Shown here piece after piece: positions 51,081-59,265 of a stretch of 64,000 nucleotides of DNA. Origin of the DNA: an uncultured bacterium (GTDB lineage: Bacteria > Actinomycetota > Coriobacteriia > Coriobacteriales > Coriobacteriaceae); NCBI GenBank assembly GCA_905214465.1, contig CAJMMD010000012.1:1-64000 (forward strand), in the 5' to 3' direction. The translations under genes were made by a program, and so were the position numbers. The notes beneath the pieces are model-generated. The model was not told the origin of the DNA and did no database searches. It saw only the letters and a list, made by a program, of their open reading frames with translations. How positions within the stretch are numbered: the stretch's first letter is position 1; every line of letters starts with the position of its first letter.

Positions 51081-52472
51081 TCAATTCCAAGACTGTTGGT
51101 GCTCTTCGTAGGTCTTCGAGAAATACTCCTCGTCCTGTGTAATGTAGAAATACAGGTCATCAGAGTCGGTCGGCTCAAGGGTAGCCTTGAGCGCCTCGAG
51201 CGACGGAGAGCAGATGGGCGTGGGCGGCAGGCCTTCATGCTTATAGGTGTTATACGGACTATCGCTCTGCAGGTCGTCGGCGGTAACCTCGCCGCCGGTG
51301 ACATACATCATGGTCGCATCGCTATTGAGGTAACGCAGGCCATCGAGCTTGCCCGCCAGACGGTTATAGAAAACCGAAGCCACATGCGCGCGCTGATCGG
51401 CGTTGAGGCCCTCGCGCTCGACGATCGAGGCAAGGTTAACGATGTCGTAATCGGACATCTCCACGCCATAGCGCTCCTTGATCTTGGCCTCGCAGCTGGC
51501 AAAGTCAAGCGACTTATACTCGGCGTTGAACTGGTCAAGCATGGCGCGAATCACATCATCGGCAGACGGGTCCTTACCCAACGAATAGGTCTTGGGGAAT
51601 AGGAAGCCCTCGAGCGAATCGTTCGCGGCATCTTTAAGGAAAGCGTAATCATTCACATAATTGCTCGCCTTGGCCTGGTTAAGGAAGTCTTCCTTGGAGA
51701 TGCTGTCGTATGCCGCGGCCACGCGATCGGCGACCTGGTCGACCGTTAGGCCCTCAGGGATAGTCAGCGCATCGGAGCCCGCATTGGGGCCTTCCATGAG
51801 CTGCTGAACAACCTCGGTCGCGTCCATGAGCGTGGTAAACGAGTAGGCGCCAGGCTTAAGCGACATATCGGCATTGAGCTTTTTGACCGCCGCATAATAA
51901 TCCTTGGGGTCTTCGACGATATGGTTCTCGGAGAGAATCGAAGCGATGGTATCACCCGAGGCGCCATCGGGAATCGTGATAGTAACTTGCTGGCCAGCAG
52001 CGACTTTCGCATCCTCGCCGGCAAAGAAGCCCTTGACGGCTGGCACGACAAAGAAAACGATCGCGACAAGCGCAAGCACGGCGATGACGCCACCGATAAT
52101 CATAGGCACCGGAGAGCTTTTCTTTTGGACGCCACGGCGGGCATGCGTGTTATAGCTCGAGCGCGTGGCCGGAGCTACGCCATGTGTGCCGTGAGCATGA
52201 TGTGTACGCGTATGCGATTGAGGCGCCTGCGCACGCTGCGTGGGCGCCTGCTGCTTAAAACGGGTACCGCTTGCGGGCCGGGCTGCGCGGGCAGCGGGCT
52301 GTTGGGCAGGACGCTGAGCAGATTGAGCTGCACGAGAGGAGGGCTGTGCGGGACGAGCAGCAGGCTGAGCCGCACGCTGCGTCGGTTGCATCGGACGCTG
52401 GCCGGACGATACAGGGCGCGGCGTAGGCTGCCCCTGGCGATTCGGCTGGCGCGGATCGGAAGCGCTAGCCAT
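51081..52472 (-). CDS. mltG: Endolytic murein transglycosylase MltG
   Basis: MltG cuts nascent glycan strands in the membrane-proximal wall. The 463-residue protein has an unusually long cytoplasmic N terminus (about 120 residues, rich in Gln, Pro, Ala and Arg), one membrane span at about 122-144 (PMIIGGVIAVLALVAIVFF), a LysM-like segment, and the YceG domain. The catalytic glutamate lies in NLASIVEREGLNADQ, and NTYKHEGLPPTPICSP follows. Its ATG overlaps the ruvX stop by eight bases. Confidence 0.92.
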   Translation of the reverse strand: MASASDPRQPNRQGQPTPRPVSSGQRPMQPTQRAAQPAARPAQPSSRAAQSAQRPAQQPAARAARPASGTRFKQQAPTQRAQAPQSHTRTHHAHGTHGVAPATRSSYNTHARRGVQKKSSPVPMIIGGVIAVLALVAIVFFVVPAVKGFFAGEDAKVAAGQQVTITIPDGASGDTIASILSENHIVEDPKDYYAAVKKLNADMSLKPGAYSFTTLMDATEVVQQLMEGPNAGSDALTIPEGLTVDQVADRVAAAYDSISKEDFLNQAKASNYVNDYAFLKDAANDSLEGFLFPKTYSLGKDPSADDVIRAMLDQFNAEYKSLDFASCEAKIKERYGVEMSDYDIVNLASIVEREGLNADQRAHVASVFYNRLAGKLDGLRYLNSDATMMYVTGGEVTADDLQSDSPYNTYKHEGLPPTPICSPSLEALKATLEPTDSDDLYFYITQDEEYFSKTYEEHQQSWN

Positions 52473-52893
52473 GCGAAACCTCCTCGTTTTTGCGATCGAG
52501 CCACGTCTGCAAGAACAGGCTGGCGGCGATCATGTCAATCTTGCCCCTCATCTGCTTTTCGTTGAGTCCCTGCTCGCGCAGGATACGCTTTGCCTCTTGC
52601 GAGGACAGGCGCTCATCCTCAAACTCAAGCGGAAGATCGAGCTCTTGGGCAATCTTTTGCGCAACGGCGGCAACGCGCTCGGCCTGGGGGCCGGGCTCAC
52701 CGGCCATGGTCAAGGGACGTCCGCTTACCAGGATATCGGGCTCATAGTCCTCAACCAGGTAACGGAACGTCTTGGCCATGCCAGTGACCTCGGCAGCCGG
52801 GAGCACCTTGACGGGCATTGCCATCTTGCCATCACGGCTCGAGACGGCAATGCCAATCCGGGTCTCCCCTATGTCCAGTGCGAGCGCGACCAC
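52465..52893 (-). CDS. ruvX: Putative pre-16S rRNA nuclease / Holliday junction resolvase (YqgF)
   Basis: The 142-residue RNase-H-fold protein has ALDIGETRIGIAVSS at the N terminus, a VSGRPLTMAGEPGPQAERV segment and DERLSSQEAKRILRE with the acidic active-site residues. YqgF matures 16S rRNA ends in E. coli. Start is a GTG at 52893. The gene order alaS-ruvX-mltG is common across Gram-positives. Confidence 0.92.
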   Translation of the reverse strand: MVALALDIGETRIGIAVSSRDGKMAMPVKVLPAAEVTGMAKTFRYLVEDYEPDILVSGRPLTMAGEPGPQAERVAAVAQKIAQELDLPLEFEDERLSSQEAKRILREQGLNEKQMRGKIDMIAASLFLQTWLDRKNEEVSHG

Positions 52894-52910
52894 AGCGACT
52901 ACTTAGGTTC

Positions 52911-55568
52911 TTAGGCGCCGAGCGCGGTCTTGGCGGCCGCGAGGGCATCGGCGATACCGGCGGCGTTCTTGCCACCGGCCTGAGCCATGTTGGGACGACC
53001 GCCACCACGACCATCGACCAGGCCCGCGATCTGCTTGATAACGTTACCGGCGTGGAAACCGGCCTTCACGGCGTCATCGGAGCCGGCAGCGAGCAGGGCC
53101 GGGGTGCCCTTCTCGGTCACGCTGGCGACGACGCAAGCGACGGGGCCGGCAACCTTCTGGTGCACGGTATCCCACACATTGCGCAGGTCTGCGGCCTCGA
53201 GACCCTGGAGCTCAGCGACAACGAGCTTGTAGCCATTCAGCTCGACAGCGCCTTCGATGGCGCTGGAAATCGCATCGGAGGAGCCACCGGTGAGTGCCTT
53301 CTTGAGCTTGTTGGAAGTCTCGCGCAGCTCGGCCTGCAGATTCTCCACGCGGGCGGGAACCTCGTCAACGCGGCACTTGAGCGCAGCGGCAGCGGCGTCA
53401 ACGAGCGCCAGGCGGTCGGCCATGTAGTCGAGAGCGCCCTTGGAGGTCACGGCCTCGATACGGCGGACGTTGGAGCCCGTGGAAGACTCGGAGATGATCT
53501 TGAACAGACCGATCTCGGCGGTGTTGGCGGCATGCGTGCCACCGCAGAGCTCGCGGGAGAACGGCTGGTCCTCGGCGCCCACGGAGACAACGCGGACGAC
53601 GTCGCCGTACTTCTCGCCAAAGAGGGCGACAGCACCGGCGGCCTTGGCCTCGTCGATGCCCATGACGCGGGTCACAACCGGCTTGGAAGCGAAGATCTGC
53701 TGGTTGACCAGGTCCTCGACAGCCTTGAGCTGCTCGGAGGACAGGGCCTCGAAGTGCGTGAAGTCAAAGCGCAGGTGCTCGGGCGTCACCAACGAGCCAG
53801 CCTGGGAGACATGCTCGCCCAGGACCTGCTTAAGCGCGGCGTCGAGCAGGTGCGTGGCGGTGTGGTTGCGACGCAGGAAGCCACGGCGCTCGGCGTCGAG
53901 CGCGGCGGTCACGGTAGCACCGACGGTCAGCGTGCCCTCGGCGACGTGGGCGACGTGGGCATACAGGCCGTTGTGGTTCTTGGTATCGGAAATGGTCAGC
54001 GCAACGCCCTCGGCGGAAAGCTCGCCGGCGTCGCCCTGCTGGCCACCCATCTCGGCATAGAACGGGGTGCGGTCGAGCACGACCTCGACGTCCTCGCCGG
54101 CGGCAACGGACTCGACGGACTCGCCGTTGCTCACGATGGCGACAACCTTGGCGCCATCGATGACGTCGTTGTCATAGCCGTCGAACTCGGTCGCGGCAAC
54201 CTTGTCGGAAAGCTCGACCCACACGTCGTTAAAGCTACCCCAGGCATCGCCCTTGGCGTTGGCGCGGGCGCGGGCCTTCTGGTCCTCCATGCAAGCGGTA
54301 AAGCCATCCATGTCGACGTCGTGACCGGCGGTGCCGGCGATCTCGACAGTCAGGTCAATGGGGAAACCAAAGGTGTCGTGAAGCTTAAAGGCAACATCGC
54401 CCGGAAGGACAGCGCCGTCGGCGAGCGCGGCCAGGGCCTCGTCCAGGTAAACGCGGCCGTTGTCGAGCGTCGTTGAGAAACGCTCCTCCTCGGAGGCGAC
54501 GATGCCCTTAACGAGCGCGACGTTCTTGAGCAGCTCGGGATAAGCCTCGCCCATCTGAGCGTTGACCTCGTCGATAAACTTGGTCAGGAAGGCGCCCTCG
54601 ATGCCCAGCAGACGACCGTGGAACACGGCACGACGGAGCAGGCGGCGCAGGACGTACTCGCGACCCTCGTTACCGGGCAGGATGCCGTCCGAGATCATAA
54701 AGTCGACGGCACGGGAGTGGTCGGCGATGATGCGCAGGGAGCGGCTGGCACCGGAGTAATCGTCGGCGTCATAGGTCTTGCCGCTGATCTTCTCACCGAG
54801 CTTGATGAGGTGCTGCATCAGATCGCCGTCGTAGTTAGCGGTCTTGTGCTGCATGATAGCGGCCATGCGCTCCAGACCCATGCCCGTATCGAGGTTGCGG
54901 TGCGGCAGCTCCGGCATGGAGCCGTCCTCCTGGCGGTCGTACTGGGTAAACACGAGGTTCCAGAACTCAAGGAAGCGGTCGCAGTCGCAGCCAGGCTTGC
55001 AGTCGGGGCTGCCGCAACCGACCTCCTCGCCCATGTCAAAGTAGATCTCGGAGCACGGACCGCAGGGGCCGGTGGGGCCAGCGGCCCAGAAGTTGTCGTC
55101 CTCGCCCAGGCGGGAGATGTGATCCTCGGCAACGCCCAGAGAGCGCCACACGTCGTGGGTCTCGTCGTCTTCGGTAAAGACGGTGAAGTACAGGCGGTCG
55201 AGCGGCAGCTTGAACTCCTTGGTGATGAGCTCAAAGGCCCAAGCGCAGGCCTGCTGCTTGGAGACGCCGCCAAAGGAGAAGTCGCCGAGCATCTCAAAGA
55301 AGGACAGGTGACGGCCGTCCTCACCGATGCAGTCGATGTCGTTGGTGCGGACACACTTCTGGCAGGAGATCGCGCCGATCTCCTTCATGGTCTTCTTGCC
55401 CTGGTAGTACTCCTTAAACTGGTTCATGCCGGCGTTGGCAAGCAGCAGCGAAGGATCGTCGGGGACGAGGGACGAAGAAGGATAGAGCTTAAGACCGCGC
55501 TCCTCAAAGAAGTTGAGGAACTTGGAGCGAATCTCGGCCGTAGTCATTGACGGGTAGTCAGCACTCAT
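52911..55568 (-). CDS. alaS: Alanyl-tRNA synthetase
   Basis: AlaRS charges tRNA-Ala. The 885-residue protein has the class II catalytic head (FLNFFEERGLKLYPSSSLVP, then MNQFKEYYQG), the editing domain with RRNHTATHLLDAALKQ and the second zinc motif ELCGGTHAANTAEIG, and the C-terminal DHHA1 domain ending in GGGRPNMAQAGGKN. The ATG at 55568 is preceded by GAGGAGATTCCCTCT; a start 30 codons earlier would run into the leader. No T-box is visible in the leader. Confidence 0.95.
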   Translation of the reverse strand: MSADYPSMTTAEIRSKFLNFFEERGLKLYPSSSLVPDDPSLLLANAGMNQFKEYYQGKKTMKEIGAISCQKCVRTNDIDCIGEDGRHLSFFEMLGDFSFGGVSKQQACAWAFELITKEFKLPLDRLYFTVFTEDDETHDVWRSLGVAEDHISRLGEDDNFWAAGPTGPCGPCSEIYFDMGEEVGCGSPDCKPGCDCDRFLEFWNLVFTQYDRQEDGSMPELPHRNLDTGMGLERMAAIMQHKTANYDGDLMQHLIKLGEKISGKTYDADDYSGASRSLRIIADHSRAVDFMISDGILPGNEGREYVLRRLLRRAVFHGRLLGIEGAFLTKFIDEVNAQMGEAYPELLKNVALVKGIVASEEERFSTTLDNGRVYLDEALAALADGAVLPGDVAFKLHDTFGFPIDLTVEIAGTAGHDVDMDGFTACMEDQKARARANAKGDAWGSFNDVWVELSDKVAATEFDGYDNDVIDGAKVVAIVSNGESVESVAAGEDVEVVLDRTPFYAEMGGQQGDAGELSAEGVALTISDTKNHNGLYAHVAHVAEGTLTVGATVTAALDAERRGFLRRNHTATHLLDAALKQVLGEHVSQAGSLVTPEHLRFDFTHFEALSSEQLKAVEDLVNQQIFASKPVVTRVMGIDEAKAAGAVALFGEKYGDVVRVVSVGAEDQPFSRELCGGTHAANTAEIGLFKIISESSTGSNVRRIEAVTSKGALDYMADRLALVDAAAAALKCRVDEVPARVENLQAELRETSNKLKKALTGGSSDAISSAIEGAVELNGYKLVVAELQGLEAADLRNVWDTVHQKVAGPVACVVASVTEKGTPALLAAGSDDAVKAGFHAGNVIKQIAGLVDGRGGGRPNMAQAGGKNAAGIADALAAAKTALGA

Positions 55569-55640
55569 AGAGGGAATCTCCTCGGTTTCACATCGAAACA
55601 GTTCAAACGTAACGATATTACCATCCCACCGCGCCTGTGC

Positions 55641-55670
55641 AAAAAAGAGGGCCGCCAAACAGCGACCCTC
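55641..55670 (-). terminator. Intrinsic terminator upstream of alaS
   Basis: On the minus strand GAGGGTCGC pairs with GCGGCCCTC (one G-T), six-base loop, followed by TTTTTTGC. It lies 73 bp upstream of the alaS start and may end minus-strand transcripts coming from 56011 so that alaS has its own promoter, or it may act as an attenuator. Confidence 0.7.
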
Positions 55671-55726
55671 CAGCGAAAGTGCACGTTATTTAGGTCTGTC
55701 AAATACTTTGAAAAAAATGATTTCGG

Positions 55727-55732
55727 TATAAT
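55727..55732 (+). promoter_or_regulatory. -10 box for the 55765 small gene
   Basis: A perfect TATAAT lies 33 bp before the ATG. A matching -35 box is poor (TACTTT at 17 bp, TTGAAA at 13 bp), so promoter strength is uncertain. Confidence 0.4.
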
Positions 55733-55764
55733 TGCATATAAGAATCGTCCGGAAGGAGCGATCG

Positions 55765-56004
55765 ATGAATAGCAAACGGTTTGTCGTGAATGCACTAACC
55801 TCAGTAGCCCTTTTAGCAATCTTCGCTTACTCGAGCTGGTATGTGAACCAGCCGAGATTTGGCTACGCATTGTACGCAGTAACATCTGGCGATAAAGCGT
55901 ATTACACCCTAAGCGCAATTGACACCATCTTTTTCTATGTGGCTGGCCCCTTATCAATCGCTTTGATCGCGTTTATTGTTATTTACAACATCAAGAAACG
56001 CTAA
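55765..56004 (+). CDS. Small two-span membrane protein, unknown
   Basis: The 79-residue protein is not recognised. It has an N-terminal hydrophobic segment (about residues 8-24, VVNALTSVALLAIFAY), an outside loop, a second span (about 52-73, TIFFYVAGPLSIALIAFIVIY) and a basic end NIKKR. The ATG at 55765 has a strong GGAAGGAG site nine bases upstream, and a TATAAT is present, which supports a real gene. It is the only plus-strand gene in the 42400-63800 stretch. By eye it is more AT-rich than its neighbours, suggesting recent arrival. Confidence 0.65.
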   Translation: MNSKRFVVNALTSVALLAIFAYSSWYVNQPRFGYALYAVTSGDKAYYTLSAIDTIFFYVAGPLSIALIAFIVIYNIKKR

Positions 56005-56010
56005 CAGGGC

Positions 56011-57423
56011 CTATTTGGAATCCGAATCGTCCATGGAGCCGTCGATGCCGGTTTTGGTGTCGTCGTCAGAGCTTGTGTCGTCGTCCTTGGCAAAGGGGTT
56101 CTTAAAGAAACCCGTCGCGTCGGGCTGCAGGCCTGAGAGCTTGATCCAGGGATTATCGAGCTCGGGCTTGGGCATGGCCTTGGCCTCGGGTGCTGTCTCG
56201 TTGCCGATGAGCTCGGACTCATAGATGAACGTATCGTCTCCGAGCGCGTCGTAGGCGGCGACCGGGTTACCCTCGGTATCGCGATACGGAGTGCCCTTAA
56301 ACACGGCGCCGTCGTATGCCACGAGCTGACGGCCGGTCTCGTTCTCAAAGTAGTAGACGAAGATGCCCTTGAGGGCCGCGCACAGCGGAATGGCGATAAC
56401 CATGCCGATGGGACCCATGAGTGCCGAACCGATAACGAGAGCCGTCAGGCTCATAACGGGATGCACCTGCACCGAGCTCTGCATGACCTTAGGCGAAATG
56501 ACATTATCGGTGACGTTTTGAGCCACCATGGTCACGACAAGCGTCCATAACGCCAGCATAGGGCTGAACATAAACCCGAGCACCGTGGCGATCGCCGCGC
56601 TCACCCAGGGACCGACAACCGGAACCAAGTGCATAATGCCGGTGAAGATGGCCATAAGTGCTGCGTATGGATGGCCAATGAGCGTAAAGCCGATAAAAGC
56701 CAAAAAGCCACCGCAGATGGAAGTCACGACCATGCCGCGCATATAGCCGCCGACCGAGCGTGAAAGGATGGCAACCATAAAGCGGTACGAGGTCTCCTTT
56801 TCCTGTCCGATGATGGTGCAGACCTCGTGGTGCATACGGGGATAGTCGCAGGCCAACCAATAGGCAAGCACCAAGCCCAGGAAGATGACGAACAGCTGCG
56901 AGGCCGTATTGGTAATAAGCGGGAATACACCGCGACCGAGCTCGGCAGCGATTTGCGAGACGTACTTGGACGCTACGGTAACCAGCGAAGAAAGATTGTC
57001 GTCCAGATACTCCTTGAGCGGCGTGTTATTGAGCGTCTTGGCGTGCGAGAGCATCTCGTTGAGATCGCCACCCGCAACACGAAGCTGCTCGGGCAGGCGG
57101 CTCAGGACTTCCATGATTTGACCGAGCAAAATAGGCGATAGGATGCAGACGACGCCGACGAGCACGGCAACAACCACAATGAGTGCGATGAGCGAACCAA
57201 GGCCACGTCCGACGCCGTGATGCTCGAGCCAGTTGGTGATCGGAGACATCACAAAAGCGATGATGGAGCCGACAGCGAGAAACTCGATGACCGGTGCCAG
57301 GATGCCCATAAGGTTAAAGATGACGGCAGCGATGACAATGCAGCCGACGACGCCCCAAATGCGCAGCGTCAGAATGCGGGTATCGCGAAGCGTGCGGTCG
57401 ATTTGTTGGGGGTGCTCACTCAT
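56011..57423 (-). CDS. AI-2E family transporter
   Basis: The 470-residue membrane protein fits the AI-2E/PerM family: hydrophobic start LRIWGVVGCIVIAAVIFNLM, about eight spans, and LLGQIMEVLSRLPEQLR in the amphipathic region before the second cluster of spans (GFLAFIGFTLIGHPYAALMA, VTDNVISPKVMQSSVQVHP). An acidic tail of about 90 residues ends it. Family members export autoinducer 2 or exchange ions, so the cargo is unknown. The ATG overlaps the sigma factor stop by four bases, linking it to that operon. Confidence 0.85.
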   Translation of the reverse strand: MSEHPQQIDRTLRDTRILTLRIWGVVGCIVIAAVIFNLMGILAPVIEFLAVGSIIAFVMSPITNWLEHHGVGRGLGSLIALIVVVAVLVGVVCILSPILLGQIMEVLSRLPEQLRVAGGDLNEMLSHAKTLNNTPLKEYLDDNLSSLVTVASKYVSQIAAELGRGVFPLITNTASQLFVIFLGLVLAYWLACDYPRMHHEVCTIIGQEKETSYRFMVAILSRSVGGYMRGMVVTSICGGFLAFIGFTLIGHPYAALMAIFTGIMHLVPVVGPWVSAAIATVLGFMFSPMLALWTLVVTMVAQNVTDNVISPKVMQSSVQVHPVMSLTALVIGSALMGPIGMVIAIPLCAALKGIFVYYFENETGRQLVAYDGAVFKGTPYRDTEGNPVAAYDALGDDTFIYESELIGNETAPEAKAMPKPELDNPWIKLSGLQPDATGFFKNPFAKDDDTSSDDDTKTGIDGSMDDSDSK

Positions 57424-58211
57424 GAACGAACCATCACTCCGTCGGGGTCAATCTTATCTTGAATCTTCTTAAGCGTGCGGCGCAGCAGACGCGAAACCTG
57501 CACCTGCGAGATGCCCAGCTTCTTGGCAATCTCGATCTGGGTCATGCCCTTCACAAAACGCAGCTCGATAACCTCGCGCTCGCGAGGCGAGAAATCGCGG
57601 ATGGCTTCCTCGATTACCAGACGGTCATCGGTAAAGTCGAGCTCGTTGTCGTCGTCGGCATAGCGATCGAGAATCGAGGGAGCATCGTCGGAGTCGGACG
57701 CGCCGGGAGCCTCGATGGGCACCGAGGTATAGGCCGAGGACGATTCCATGGCTTCGAGCACCTCGTCAACGGTCACGCCAAGGTAATCGGCGATTTCCTC
57801 AACCTTGGGCGAACGCTGAAGCTCGTTGGTGAGCTTATCGGTGGCCTGGTTAACCTTGGCCGAGAGCTCCTGCAGACGACGCGGCACGCGCACACTCCAG
57901 CCCTTGTCGCGGAAGTGGCGCTTAATCTCGCCCAAGATGGTGGGCGTGGCAAACGTCGTGAACTCAAGTCCGCGTTCAGGGTCAAAGCGGTCGATAGCCT
58001 TGAGCAGGCCCAAATAGCCGACCTGCAAAAGGTCATCGAGCGGCTCGCCGCGGTTCTTAAATTTGTTGGCAAGAAACCTTACCAGATTCATATGGGACAT
58101 GACGAGCTGCTCGCGGGCATCCGGATCACCGGTCTCCTTATAACGACGAAACAGCTCGCGGGTTTTCTCCTTGTCCCAAGCGGTCTTGCCGCTCCGGGAA
58201 CGTTCGGTCAT
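57420..58211 (-). CDS. RNA polymerase sigma factor, SigB/SigF/SigG type
   Basis: The 263-residue protein has sigma region 2 (DLLQVGYLGLLKAIDRFDPE), region 3 (VPRRLQELSAKVNQATDKL) and region 4 with the DNA-binding helix GISQVQVSRLLRRTLKK. Length and wording fit the general-stress or sporulation group of sigma-70 proteins. It is followed by the AI-2E transporter and preceded by a short HATPase-like protein, the usual place for an anti-sigma factor. A STAS anti-anti-sigma gene is not visible. Confidence 0.9.
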   Translation of the reverse strand: MTERSRSGKTAWDKEKTRELFRRYKETGDPDAREQLVMSHMNLVRFLANKFKNRGEPLDDLLQVGYLGLLKAIDRFDPERGLEFTTFATPTILGEIKRHFRDKGWSVRVPRRLQELSAKVNQATDKLTNELQRSPKVEEIADYLGVTVDEVLEAMESSSAYTSVPIEAPGASDSDDAPSILDRYADDDNELDFTDDRLVIEEAIRDFSPREREVIELRFVKGMTQIEIAKKLGISQVQVSRLLRRTLKKIQDKIDPDGVMVRS

Positions 58212-58212
58212 A

Positions 58213-58590
58213 TTAGATATCCGCCTTGAGGTCGAGGGAAAGCGTTAGGGGCGCCGCAGTCTTTTCGTAGGAATCGCACACGCTTGCAAGAATGAGCTCG
58301 GCATACACAGTAGCCTGGTCATCCTCGTCGACGGTGGCCTGTTCCCCAAAGGTAAAGGTCATGCCGACGTGAGATTCGTCCACATCGAAATTGATCGTGA
58401 TGTCGTCGCAGTCGACCGCGGTGCACCCAAAGATGAAGGCTTCCTCGGCAGCCATGCGGATATCCTCGATGCGATCGACGGACATAGAGCACAAGGCGCC
58501 GACGTTGGCGGCCGTCATGCGCACCAAGCGCGCGAGACGAGGATCACCGGCAACGCTCAGCGTGATGGGGCAGGTTGCTTCACTACTCAT
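58213..58590 (-). CDS. Anti-sigma-factor-like HATPase protein (degenerate)
   Basis: The 125-residue protein has the size, position and N-terminal pattern of RsbW/SpoIIAB anti-sigma kinases (RIEDIRMAAEEAFIFGCTAV corresponds to the N-box helix). The N-box asparagine that holds Mg-ATP is replaced (EEAFIFG instead of E-A-x-x-N-A), and no G-box (DxGxG) is seen, so kinase activity is doubtful. It may bind the sigma factor without phosphorylating a partner. The ATG at 58590 has GAGGAGTC upstream and overlaps the next gene by eight bases. Confidence 0.65.
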   Translation of the reverse strand: MSSEATCPITLSVAGDPRLARLVRMTAANVGALCSMSVDRIEDIRMAAEEAFIFGCTAVDCDDITINFDVDESHVGMTFTFGEQATVDEDDQATVYAELILASVCDSYEKTAAPLTLSLDLKADI

Positions 58591-59170
58591 CGCAGGACTC
58601 CTCGGAGGTCTCGGCAGGCGTATAGGTGTAATACTGAGCAGGCTTGGCTGCGGGCTTCTGAACATCATCGTCGTCAGCAGCGGCATCGTCATCGCCAATC
58701 AGAACGCGCTCAGTAGGCTGCTCGGCCTCGGCGGCGGCAGCGGCGAGCTTGCGATCGGCGTCGGCTGCAGGAGCCTTCACCTTATTGAAGAGCTTCTGCA
58801 CGGCGCCAGCAGCAGAATCAGTCACGCTCGATACGGCATTGCTAGCCTCGGCCACGCTGCCCGCGACCTCGGAGATGTCGCGAACGACCGCCTCAACCTC
58901 AACGAGGTTAGACGTCAGGGCGTCAACGGCAGTCTTGCTCGACTTGAGGAGCGGCTCAACCTGTGCCAGCGCGGGGGTGAGCTCATCGACAGCGCCATCG
59001 AGCTTTGCCACCACAGGCTGTGCCTCGGCGAGCGTATTGTTAAGGTCACTCACCGTCTTGTCGAGCGAGTCGACGACGGTGCGAGTCTTGCGCAGCGTGA
59101 GCGCGAGCTCGACAACAGCCCACACGCCGGCAACGGCGAGCACCAGCAGGGCGATTTGAATGGGACTCAT
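58583..59170 (-). CDS. DUF948-like membrane-anchored coiled-coil protein
   Basis: The 195-residue protein has an N-terminal membrane anchor (IQIALLVLAVAGVWAVVELA), then a long helical segment rich in Val, Leu, Asp and Ser (about 30-125), as in DUF948/YtxG-type general-stress proteins. An acidic Ala/Glu/Asp tail ends it. It is first in the sigma-factor operon, consistent with envelope-stress signalling, but no function is proven. Confidence 0.75.
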   Translation of the reverse strand: MSPIQIALLVLAVAGVWAVVELALTLRKTRTVVDSLDKTVSDLNNTLAEAQPVVAKLDGAVDELTPALAQVEPLLKSSKTAVDALTSNLVEVEAVVRDISEVAGSVAEASNAVSSVTDSAAGAVQKLFNKVKAPAADADRKLAAAAAEAEQPTERVLIGDDDAAADDDDVQKPAAKPAQYYTYTPAETSEESCDE

Positions 59171-59265
59171 GCAAGCCTCCCGAAGGAATCGAAATACAGA
59201 CGTTTTTCATGGTACCCCAAAGAAGGGCAAAGATACCCAAAGGGAATGCGCGAGGCGCCAATGGC

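Noticed and set aside
52818..54476. 552-residue plus-strand frame opposite alaS
   Set aside because: Antisense shadow of alanyl-tRNA synthetase.
55569..55764. T-box leader for alaS
   Set aside because: The terminator is present but the conserved T-box AGGGTGG-type sequence and specifier layout are not visible.
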